DNA of 37,744 nucleotides, taken from Candidatus Aerophobetes bacterium Ae_b3a (GTDB lineage Bacteria > Aerophobota > Aerophobia > Aerophobales > AE-B3A). The notes beneath the pieces were generated by a model. That model was not told where the DNA came from and did not search any database. It saw only the letters and a program-made list of their open reading frames with translations. Shown one piece after another: positions 22,021 through 29,183 of this stretch (its first letter is position 1; every line of letters begins with the position of its first letter). The translations under genes were made by a program, and so were the position numbers. Where the stretch lies: assembly GCA_005223095.1 (NCBI GenBank), contig NJBQ01000012.1, forward strand, positions 1 to 37,744, read 5' to 3'.

Positions 22021-22983
22021 TCAGGTTCTTCTTCTCAAAATCGAATGAATGGAAACAGAAATAACTATGACCAAACCATAGATCAGGTTGGTCCAATATC
22101 CCGAAAGTCCTACGCTGATAATTCCACTCTCTAAAGATCCTATGATAATACATCCAATAAAGGTTCCAAAGATAGTCCCCATCCCTCCGAAAGCTGAGGT
22201 TCCCCCTAGAAAAACTGCCGCTATTGTTTCGAGAAGATATCCTTCTCCCGATGTGGGCCAATAATATGACATCTCCAGATCAAGCAGTATTCCAGCAAAA
22301 GCAGCGAAGAATCCTAATTGCGTGAAGACGAGTATTTTCACCTTATTTACGGGTATACCCATCATTCTGGCACTTTCTATATTGTCTCCGGTAAAATATA
22401 TATGAGTACCAAATTTATGTCGATTCAAAATTAACCAGAAAAGAAAAGCCAACCCGACAGCCCACAACGCCTGAGCTGGGATAACACCTCCTATTCTACC
22501 CACTAAACTCTGAAATAAGATTGTTCCTCTGAGAGGTACCAGCGTTATCCCTCCCGCCGCACTGAAGACTAAAACCAATCCCTTCCAGAAAAACATTGTC
22601 CCTATAGTTACTATTAATGAGGGAATACCGACTTTCACTACCAATATACCATTTAAAAGTCCGGCCAGTAAACCTGTAATCAAAGAAATTATTAGAGCCA
22701 GGGTAGGATTTCCGGTTGAGGCAGATAAACTGGCAAACATCCATGCGGAAATTCCCATTACTGAAGGAAAGGAAAGATCTATCTCTTTACAAATAATTAC
22801 CGGTGTTAAGGCTAAAGCCATAATAGTCATAAAGGGGATGGTGGACATAAAAGAATAGTACATATCGGGAGCGAGAAAAATTCTGGGAGCTCCCATAATA
22901 AATAAGGTAAATAGTGCTACCAGAACTGCAAATATACTCCACTGCAATTTAAATTCACTTAGTTTGAGATAACGTTTCAGCAT
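22021..22983 (-). CDS. Sugar-type ABC transporter permease 1 (RbsC family)
   Basis: A 320-residue permease with about 8-10 membrane segments, of the BPD_transp_2 group. The central cytoplasmic loop is present (TGDNIESARMMGIPVNKVKI, normally contacting the ATPase), and it ends with GGMGTIFGTFIGCIIIGSLE. It is a near duplicate of the next gene at 23105. It would form a heterodimeric channel with it, or one copy may be specialised. It lies 54 bp upstream of the ATPase gene. Confidence 0.93.
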   Translation of the reverse strand: MLKRYLKLSEFKLQWSIFAVLVALFTLFIMGAPRIFLAPDMYYSFMSTIPFMTIMALALTPVIICKEIDLSFPSVMGISAWMFASLSASTGNPTLALIISLITGLLAGLLNGILVVKVGIPSLIVTIGTMFFWKGLVLVFSAAGGITLVPLRGTILFQSLVGRIGGVIPAQALWAVGLAFLFWLILNRHKFGTHIYFTGDNIESARMMGIPVNKVKILVFTQLGFFAAFAGILLDLEMSYYWPTSGEGYLLETIAAVFLGGTSAFGGMGTIFGTFIGCIIIGSLESGIISVGLSGYWTNLIYGLVIVISVSIHSILRRRT

Positions 22984-23032
22984 TTTTATTTTTTCTCTTT
23001 TGCCTTTTTTATGATTAAACTCCTGCCTTCGG

Positions 23033-23070
23033 CATATCTCGTATCTCGTTGTTCGTATCTCGTATCTCGC
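23033..23070. repeat. Dispersed ATACGA-type repeat, copy 4
   Basis: Located between the two duplicated permease genes, in the 121-bp gap. It shares about 30 bases with the complement of 13353-13385. A second class of the same unit occurs at 1229-1254. Confidence 0.65.
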
Positions 23071-23104
23071 GCCCTCTCACCTTCTCCCTTTACATATTCA
23101 TTGT

Positions 23105-24112
23105 TCAGGTTCTTCTTCTCAAAATCGTATGAATCCCAACAGAAATAACTATGATCAAGCCATAGAACACCTGGGTCCAAAACCCCATAAGCCCTATACT
23201 AATGATTCCAGCCTCTAAAGCCCCTATGATAATACATCCAATAAAGGTTCCGAAAATAGTCCCCATTCCTCCAAAAGCTGAGGTCCCCCCCAAAAAAACT
23301 GAGGCTATTGTCGGGAGAAGAAATCCTTGTCCCGTTGTGGGCCAATGATATAATGCTTCAAGAACAAGCAGTATTCCAGCAAAAGCAGCAAAGAATCCTA
23401 ATTGTGCAAAAACGAGTATTTTCACCCTGTTCACAGGTATACCCATCATTCTGGCACTCTCTATATTATCTCCGGTAAAATATATATGAGTACCAAATTT
23501 ATGTCGATTCAAAATTAACCAGAAAAGAAAAGCCAACCCGACAGCCCACAGCGCCTGAGCTGGAATGACACCTCCTATTCTACCCACTAAACTCTGAAAT
23601 AAGATTGTTCCTTTAACGGGCACCAGCGTTTTTCCCACTCCTCCACTGCAGACCATAATCATTCCCCTCCAGAAAAACATTGTCCCTATGGTTACTATTA
23701 ATGAGGGAACGCCCACTTTCACTACCAATATACCATTTAAAAGTCCGGCCAGTAAACCTGTAATCAAAGAGATTATTAGAGCCAGGGTAGGATTTCCGGT
23801 TGAGGCACATAAACTGGTAAACATCCATGCCGAAAATCCCAATATGGAGGGGAAAGAAAGATCCATCTCTTTACAAATAATTACAGGTGTCAAAGCTAAA
23901 GCTAGGATAGCCATAAAGGGAATGATGGACATAAAGGAATAGTAAATTCTAAAACTAAGAAAAACCCTGGGATTTCTAATGGTAAATACTGCAAGTATTA
24001 TTGCAAGAACTGCAACCATACTCCACTGCAATCTAAATTCACTTAGCTTGAGATAATCTTTTAGTGTTTTTATCTTTTCCCTTTTTTGCTTTTTTATGGT
24101 TAGACTCCTCAC
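23105..24112 (-). CDS. Sugar-type ABC transporter permease 2 (RbsC family)
   Basis: A 335-residue paralogue of the permease at 22021. Long stretches agree at the base level (for example around 23,461-23,580 against 22,381-22,500), while the outer helices differ (GGVGKTLVPVKG against GGITLVPLRG). Duplication was therefore recent, or gene conversion keeps the middle alike. The start is GTG at 24112 with GAAGG close by. The other copy begins 15 codons further in, because the corresponding leader became non-coding there. It follows the binding-protein gene in the same operon. Confidence 0.93.
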   Translation of the reverse strand: MRSLTIKKQKREKIKTLKDYLKLSEFRLQWSMVAVLAIILAVFTIRNPRVFLSFRIYYSFMSIIPFMAILALALTPVIICKEMDLSFPSILGFSAWMFTSLCASTGNPTLALIISLITGLLAGLLNGILVVKVGVPSLIVTIGTMFFWRGMIMVCSGGVGKTLVPVKGTILFQSLVGRIGGVIPAQALWAVGLAFLFWLILNRHKFGTHIYFTGDNIESARMMGIPVNRVKILVFAQLGFFAAFAGILLVLEALYHWPTTGQGFLLPTIASVFLGGTSAFGGMGTIFGTFIGCIIIGALEAGIISIGLMGFWTQVFYGLIIVISVGIHTILRRRT

Positions 24113-24131
24113 TTACCTTCTAAATTCTTCA

Positions 24132-24174
24132 GAACGCAGCAACTTCTCAAGAATGGAGAGAAATTGCTGCGTTC
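24132..24174 (-). promoter_or_regulatory. Intercistronic stem-loop after the binding-protein gene
   Basis: GAACGCAGCAA (24132-24142) pairs perfectly with TTGCTGCGTTC (24164-24174), and the inner bases extend the stem with TTCTC/GAGA. It lies 33 bp past the binding-protein stop and before the permease start. On the minus strand no T-run follows it, so it is probably an mRNA-stabilising or attenuating hairpin that lets the binding protein be made in excess, and not a full terminator. Confidence 0.65.
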
Positions 24175-24207
24175 ATTTTTCAGTCAACTACCAAACGATT
24201 CACTAAA

Positions 24208-25200
24208 TTACCTGATTCCTACCTCGGCTAATGCAGCAACAGGTTCAACATTGGAAGCATCTACTATACCAGACCCGGTATTGATGTGAAGACCGGCAAA
24301 GCCATATTTCTCAGTCAAGCAGATTTGAAGAATGGGCAGATACCCCTGAAGGAATGGCTGCTGATCATGTACAGCTGCAGTATACCCGTTTCTAATAGCC
24401 TCTACTGATGCTGCACTAAGATCAAATCCTGCACCCATTATTTCTCCTGGTTTTACACCCGCTGTTTTCAAGTACATTTCTAGTGTGCCGGTGAGTCCTC
24501 CGTGATCAGTTATGATTAATTTAACATCGGGATTAGCTGCTATGTATCCTGCTACAACTGGTGCACCCAAAGGTGGATCAGCATTCACTGCATCTGAAAT
24601 TTCTATATAATCAACCGTTACCCCTGCTTCCTCCAAGCCATCTATACAACCTTTTGACCTTAGTCCTCGTGTTGGCTGTGAAAGAAGTCCATAAACTAAA
24701 GCCCTGTCCCCATCTGCTAGACCAAGGAGTCTAGCGGTGTGTCTAGCTAACATAAGGCCAGATGCATACAACTCCTGACCAACATAACCAAAGCCCACTG
24801 CAATATATTTGGGTTCAATACGAGGAAGATCCGTGTTCTGGCTCGTTACTATAATTCCCTTGGCAATAGCTTGATCAACTAAGAGTTCAAATGCATCGTC
24901 TCCTGGGTGTCCCATGATAGCAATACCGTCAGGGCGAGCAGCGACAGCATCTTTAAAGTCCGCAATCATTTTTGCAACGTTCCAGTCCGACCATACGTAG
25001 GTCACGTCAGCTCCCAAATCATATTCTGCCTGTTTTGCTCCATTATAGACAACAGAAGCAAAAGAACCTCCCTCTGGTCCTCCGCAGAAGAAGCGTATAG
25101 TTACTCCCTCACCAATTTTTTCCAGCCCATAACTTGCCGTGCTAAAAGCGAGACCGAGACAAAATGCCATAAGCACAACAATCGTCAACAGTCTTTTCAT
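24208..25200 (-). CDS. Sugar-type ABC transporter substrate-binding protein
   Basis: A 330-residue secreted protein of the Peripla_BP_4 (RbsB-like) family. A signal peptide is evident: MKRLLTIVVLMAFCLGLAFS with cleavage near STASYG. The mature chain shows the two-lobed pattern: FCGGPEGGSFASVVYNG, later DAVAARPDGIAIMGHPGDD and TSQNTDLPR in lobe one, IITDHGGLTGTL and GAGFDLSAASVEAI in lobe two. The ligand is unknown; the family binds pentoses, hexoses, inositol and autoinducer-2. AAGGAGA lies 6 bases upstream. It is the first gene of the leftward cluster, with a 764-bp gene-free leader region upstream. Confidence 0.95.
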   Translation of the reverse strand: MKRLLTIVVLMAFCLGLAFSTASYGLEKIGEGVTIRFFCGGPEGGSFASVVYNGAKQAEYDLGADVTYVWSDWNVAKMIADFKDAVAARPDGIAIMGHPGDDAFELLVDQAIAKGIIVTSQNTDLPRIEPKYIAVGFGYVGQELYASGLMLARHTARLLGLADGDRALVYGLLSQPTRGLRSKGCIDGLEEAGVTVDYIEISDAVNADPPLGAPVVAGYIAANPDVKLIITDHGGLTGTLEMYLKTAGVKPGEIMGAGFDLSAASVEAIRNGYTAAVHDQQPFLQGYLPILQICLTEKYGFAGLHINTGSGIVDASNVEPVAALAEVGIR

Positions 25201-25964
25201 TTCATTCTCCTTGTATCTGAATTTTTGAAAGCTTCTGTAAAGAACTTAATATCCAACTTCTCCTGGGCTCTCTTTTTTTCTGCACTAGAGCGCCCTGCCC
25301 ACTTTTTCACCTCCTTTCAAGACTTTAGGAACCGCCCCTTCTTTTTGTAAGCATCTACCCGCCTAACACGGGATAGTACTACGCTCTTCATATCAGAAGT
25401 CACCATCTCTTACCGCAGTTTGTAGCTACTACATAATTAAGAGATTGGGGTCAAAGTAGGGTGCTACAGTATTCTTCGGAAATAATATTTACTCAGTTTT
25501 ATTGGGTGGCAGCGCTAATAACGAGAAGAGTTTTGGGGCTAAGCATAATTGAATGAAAGCTGCGTTGAGGATAAGCATTCAATGGAAGAAGCCTAGCCAC
25601 CAAGGCGTCTATTCTCGGTTAGCTGGTTAGTATAGTCAGCTTAGGATGAGGCTATCATGGGAGTTTTTCAGCGAGCTCTAATCCGGATCATCCTGGACCA
25701 GCGACACGAATGCGGCTACGGATCAACTTGGGAACCACCCGTCATTGTCCTTACACGGCCGAAAGACCTCAAGGTTCATAAAGAACAACCTTATTCAAGT
25801 TGTATCCAAAATAGTCCTATTGAAAACTCTTAAAGTGTATACAGTGAACGATTACTGAACTGCACGCTCAGGCAAAAATCCTTCTTATACTACCAGTGTT
25901 CAGTCTTCAGGTAAACCTTCATTGTTACCAAAGTATAGTAAACCAGCGGAAAATGTCAACCCCG
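25201..25964. other. Gene-free region upstream of the transporter cluster
   Basis: No convincing coding frame. On the minus strand GAAAGGAGGTG (around 25,315) is followed by GTG and only five codons, a possible leader peptide ahead of the binding-protein gene. The stretch 25,440-25,860 contains several self-complementary segments but no riboswitch, rRNA or tmRNA pattern I recognise. Confidence 0.4.
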
Positions 25965-26417
25965 CTAAATTAGAATACCTCTGCAGAATTCATCTCTCAG
26001 TAGACGAGAAATCACTTTCAGTAACCTTTCCTCTTTTTTGAATGACGGATACAATAGTTCTTTAGCTACATAATTGTCATGATTGAAGTGATAAAGATAT
26101 GTCTTTCCCACATTGCGAAGTAAGACGATTCCTTCTGAGTAAAGTTCTTGAAGAGCTTTATGACACGTTGCTGGGCTTATCTGGATTTCTCGGGTGATTC
26201 GCCGTCCACTCCACTCAATGTCATTGCTATATAAAAAAGGTAGGACTTTCACCTTAGTTTCCTTATTCAGAATCTTGTTCAGTGGCTGATGAATTCTGAT
26301 AAGACAAATCTCAGCACTTATCAGTTTAATTTTGGAGATATGGTGGTGAAGCAAGGGGCTTGACAGACCGCCCTTATCTTGTATACTAAATCTATCGGTA
26401 TAGTGGACTCGCCCCAA
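25965..26417 (-). CDS. Winged-helix protein, likely truncated nucleotidyltransferase antitoxin
   Basis: The recognisable part starts near residue 46: LNKILNKETKVKVLPFL, EWSGRRITREIQISPATCHK, ALQELYSEGIVLLRNVGKTY, then a helix with KEERLLKVIS and a stop. The layout parallels the first half of the intact protein at 36,439, which continues into a GSLAKG nucleotidyltransferase domain. Here translation ends exactly before that domain. The first 45 codons look non-coding, and no ATG precedes the domain closely (CTG is possible), so both ends are doubtful. No HEPN partner is adjacent. Confidence 0.5.
   Translation of the reverse strand: MGRVHYTDRFSIQDKGGLSSPLLHHHISKIKLISAEICLIRIHQPLNKILNKETKVKVLPFLYSNDIEWSGRRITREIQISPATCHKALQELYSEGIVLLRNVGKTYLYHFNHDNYVAKELLYPSFKKEERLLKVISRLLRDEFCRGILI
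26301..26330. repeat. Dispersed repeat AAATCTCAGYRCTT, copy 1
   Basis: Similar about 28-base segments occur at 26301-26330, 28278-28305, 32711-32740 and 33315-33342. The core AAATC(T/C)CAG is followed by N(A/T/C)CTTNTC. All lie at the edges of genes or in gaps, on the same strand. The first copy lies inside the doubtful 5' part of the gene at 25965. Confidence 0.4.
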
Positions 26418-26660
26418 CGACCAGCTGAGACCAAGATGAATACTAAAACATATATCCGAATGATCCTGACCGTAGTACTCCTCCTCCCACGGCGCGTAAG
26501 CCCATCCCTTCTCAAGGACGCGGCAAGAACTCTCTGTGAAACGTCCTGGAACCTAAGCTGATCCTCGGACAGGACAACCTATCTAGATTTCGGCCAAGAA
26601 AGCCCGCCAGTTTGTGCCGGGGGAGAGTTTGTGGAAGAAGAGCGAAAGGAGGTGAGAGCT

Positions 26661-26771
26661 ATGCTATTCATGGTGACTATGACCCATACCGCTGAGAACT
26701 GCTCTGGTAATAACCCGCAGAAAATGCCAGAGGCTATGGTAACGAACGCGTTGAAGGAGGAGGTTAGCTGA
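26661..26771 (+). CDS. Short protein or N-terminal remnant (36 aa)
   Basis: AAAGGAGGTGAGAGCT gives an ideal ribosome site before the ATG. The product begins MLFMVTMTHTAENCSGNNPQ and stops after 36 codons. An MLFxVTMTHTxENC opening is typical of small alpha-beta barrel-like proteins of about 90-100 residues, so this may be the front of such a protein truncated by a frameshift. The remaining bases of 26,418-26,842 hold nothing else I can call. Confidence 0.4.
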   Translation: MLFMVTMTHTAENCSGNNPQKMPEAMVTNALKEEVS

Positions 26772-26842
26772 GGGGAAGCGATATCGCTGGGGTATCAGAA
26801 AGAGAAAAACGAGGAGAAGAAAAATAAAGAGGAGGATAACAA

Positions 26843-27250
26843 ATGACTACAGTATTAAGTATTTTTGGGCTGTGTTACTTGTTTGCCTGGTGTTTTGTTG
26901 GTTTATATTTGGGCTTCAAACATGAGTCGCATAGTGAAGCATTGGAATCATCAGCTAAAAAGGGAAATCTTGCAGATTACTTTGCTATATGGAGTGTCTG
27001 GAAGATGCATGCCGGGGCTCACGCACATGCCCTACTTCTGGCATTGATCTGTATTATAGTCGCACTACTTATGCCACAGATAGGGCTTGCAGATACGGCT
27101 AAGAACATTCTTGGGATACTCCTTATGGTAGGAACGATTTTGGCCAGCATCTTTCATTGGTTCTATTTTAAACCGCTACTAGGTCTGGGCAGTATCATGT
27201 TTTTGATCGCTGTTCTGATGACCCTTATAGGGTTCATAAAGGGATCATAA
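26843..27250 (+). CDS. Small integral membrane protein (135 aa)
   Basis: Four hydrophobic segments are visible: about 4-24, 58-78, 86-105 and 112-131. Between the first and second lies a polar loop with KHESHSEALESSAKKG, and His residues (KMHAGAHAHA) stand at the membrane border. GAGGAGG is 8 bases before the ATG. No family is recognised. Position-specific histidines could bind metal or haem, but this is speculative. It stands alone between a remnant and a convergent gene. Confidence 0.75.
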   Translation: MTTVLSIFGLCYLFAWCFVGLYLGFKHESHSEALESSAKKGNLADYFAIWSVWKMHAGAHAHALLLALICIIVALLMPQIGLADTAKNILGILLMVGTILASIFHWFYFKPLLGLGSIMFLIAVLMTLIGFIKGS

Positions 27251-27381
27251 GAAGAATCAGAAGACTCTGGAGAATAATACCCTATATTCTGGCTGGTTTG
27301 GATGACAGGGTGAAGCATAGTGGAAAGTTCAGGCTGAACTAACACGGGTAGAATGTGTTAGATGAAGGTAATAGAGAGGGC

Positions 27382-28140
27382 TTATTCTCCAAGATGCCGA
27401 ATGATACCATATTTTCGAGGCACTATCAGGTCGGCTTTTCGAACCGGTTCATCTTCCTTGATACGATAGTTAGTATCCATCACTTCAATAAACTCAGCGG
27501 TATACTCCTTCAAGATACAGGGATACTCAATTATTTTCTTATCCTCGAGTATCTCCAGAACTACTTTCTTGCCAATATGTGGTTCGAGCAAAGGCTCATA
27601 AGCAGTTCCTGAGGCAGGACCAAGTTCTTGCTGCAATTGGGAGACGTGTTTATCCTGGCCTACTAGTATCCTACCACCGGGACCGGTTTTCTTGACCTGG
27701 CCGACGAAGAGATTGACTATCTCAATTACTGAGTTTCTAAAGGTGTTGACGAAATTCCGGATTTTTCTTCGTAGTCTCCTCAAAGTGCTCGGATGATAGG
27801 TCTTCTCTAGCTCTATTTCTCTCCTTTTCCTTGCCTCATCATCCAGCTCATCATGATAGCGAATTAGGGCCTTGAGTATGGGATACTCTTGCTTATAGAG
27901 AATGTAGCTGGTTTCATCGTGCCCTTCATTATCTTTGTGAGGACTGCCATAAACTAATTCAATACCTGTGCTCTCTACTCTGAGCCTGCCCCAGATGAGT
28001 TTACCCGCTGTATCTTGCAGAGTGAGGAGGCTTCCGGAAAAATCCTTCAGGCATTTATCTTTTCTTCTTCCCCGAACAAAAGCAGCGACCACGGTGACCA
28101 CAACAACAAAAATAATAGTTAAAGCAAAAGCATTAAGCAT
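27382..28140 (-). CDS. Hypothetical protein with N-terminal membrane anchor
   Basis: A 252-residue protein from the ATG at 28140, preferred because GGGAGG lies 5 bases upstream. MLNAFALTIIFVVVVTVVAA is one membrane helix, followed by a basic RGRRKDK and a soluble domain. That domain has a beta-rich piece (GRLRVESTGIELVYG), a charged helical region (EARKRREIELEKTY..LRRLRRKIRN) and a final strand-rich part (VVLEILEDKKIIEYPCILKE). The middle could form a coiled coil. Function is unknown. It stands back to back with LemA and a DUF2207 gene. Confidence 0.72.
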   Translation of the reverse strand: MLNAFALTIIFVVVVTVVAAFVRGRRKDKCLKDFSGSLLTLQDTAGKLIWGRLRVESTGIELVYGSPHKDNEGHDETSYILYKQEYPILKALIRYHDELDDEARKRREIELEKTYHPSTLRRLRRKIRNFVNTFRNSVIEIVNLFVGQVKKTGPGGRILVGQDKHVSQLQQELGPASGTAYEPLLEPHIGKKVVLEILEDKKIIEYPCILKEYTAEFIEVMDTNYRIKEDEPVRKADLIVPRKYGIIRHLGE

Positions 28141-28594
28141 AGAATCCTCCCACAATAAACCCTTGGTTTTGGATAGTGCAATTATACAGAATAATCATCC
28201 TTTGTTAAATCTGACCAGGAGGCGAATCCATCACTCACCTAAGAACCTTTAATAGCATTTGTCGGACAGTGACCTTTGCCAAATCTCAGCACTTCTCAAT
28301 CCGGTTAGAAGGGCTGCTTCCATAAATACGCTGTCCGTACCCGACAAAACGGGACATAGTATTACAGTATTCCAAACAGAGTATATAATGTCAAATAGAA
28401 AGTTTAGGATCCGAGGTAATCGTACTTGCCCGCAATGGATTAGGATACGGTTCCACCCAAGGTAGCTATTGAAGTCAAGAAGCTTGCTCTCATATACCGG
28501 GTTCCGGTGAGAGAAGCGGGCGCGTGCTTGACTATTTCCGTAAATGAGATAGTATGCATGCGTCTTACCAATATTGCACAGTGAGGTGAAATAA
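28141..28594. other. Divergent intergenic region with candidate lemA promoter
   Basis: It holds TTGACT (28528-28533), 16 bases, then TAGTAT (28550-28555) ahead of the lemA-like gene, a possible promoter with a 33-base leader. A copy of the AAATCTCAG repeat lies at 28278-28305. The long minus-strand frame across this region has no ribosome site and no family likeness, so I leave it out. Confidence 0.45.
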
Positions 28595-29161
28595 ATGACA
28601 GGATGGGTGTTATTAGGAATCATGGTTGTAGTGGTTGCAGGTATAGTAATATGGATGATTGCTATTTACAACAAATTGGTGGGTCTTAAATTTCGAGTCG
28701 GGCAAGCCTGGTCGGACGTGGATGTACAGCTCAAGAGAAGGTATGATTTGGTCCCTAATCTAGTAGAAACAGTGAAAGGATACGCCTCCCATGAGAAGAA
28801 AACCCTGGAGGAAGTAACAAAAGCCAGAAGCATGGCCATGCAGGTGACTGAGCCTGGCCAAAAAAAAGGTGAGGCAGAGAATTTTCTTTCCTCGACGCTC
28901 AAGAGTCTGTTCGCTATATCCGAAAGCTACCCTGACCTCAAAGCTAATCAAAACTTCCTGGACCTGCAGTCGACATTGTCAAAGCTGGAGGAGGATATCC
29001 AGCTTTCTCGCAGATACTACAACGCGGTAGTCAGGGATATGAACATAATGACCGAAGCTTTCCCCAGCAACTTAATTGCAGGGCGATTCGGATTCAAGAG
29101 GGTTGAATACTTCTTGCTTCCTTCAGAATCAGAAAGAGATGTAGTCAAGGTAAAGTTTTGA
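28595..29161 (+). CDS. lemA: LemA-family protein
   Basis: A 188-residue protein. An N-terminal membrane helix (about 5-24) is followed by the LemA signature YNKLVGLKFRVGQAWSDVDV, QLKRRYDLVPNLVETVKGYA, a long helical hairpin, and YYNAVVRDMNIMTEAFPSNL, where family members usually have YN..V..YN....FP..l. GAGGTGA precedes the ATG. LemA proteins are membrane-anchored helical bundles of unclear role, regularly next to DUF2207 or TPM-domain proteins, as here (gap 22 bp). Confidence 0.95.
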   Translation: MTGWVLLGIMVVVVAGIVIWMIAIYNKLVGLKFRVGQAWSDVDVQLKRRYDLVPNLVETVKGYASHEKKTLEEVTKARSMAMQVTEPGQKKGEAENFLSSTLKSLFAISESYPDLKANQNFLDLQSTLSKLEEDIQLSRRYYNAVVRDMNIMTEAFPSNLIAGRFGFKRVEYFLLPSESERDVVKVKF

Positions 29162-29183
29162 TAAGAGTAAGAAGGGAGGGCAC

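Noticed and set aside
24907-25350. Plus-strand frame of 147 codons
   Set aside because: It is opposite the signal peptide and N-terminus of the binding protein, with atypical composition.
25201-25964. Possible large structured RNA
   Set aside because: Several self-complementary pieces exist but no conserved core of tmRNA, RNase P, group II intron or a riboswitch could be identified.
28249-28623. Minus-strand frame of 124 codons
   Set aside because: It has no ribosome site and overlaps the lemA-like leader. The TGLRSAEI stretch recalls recombinase box I but nothing else fits.
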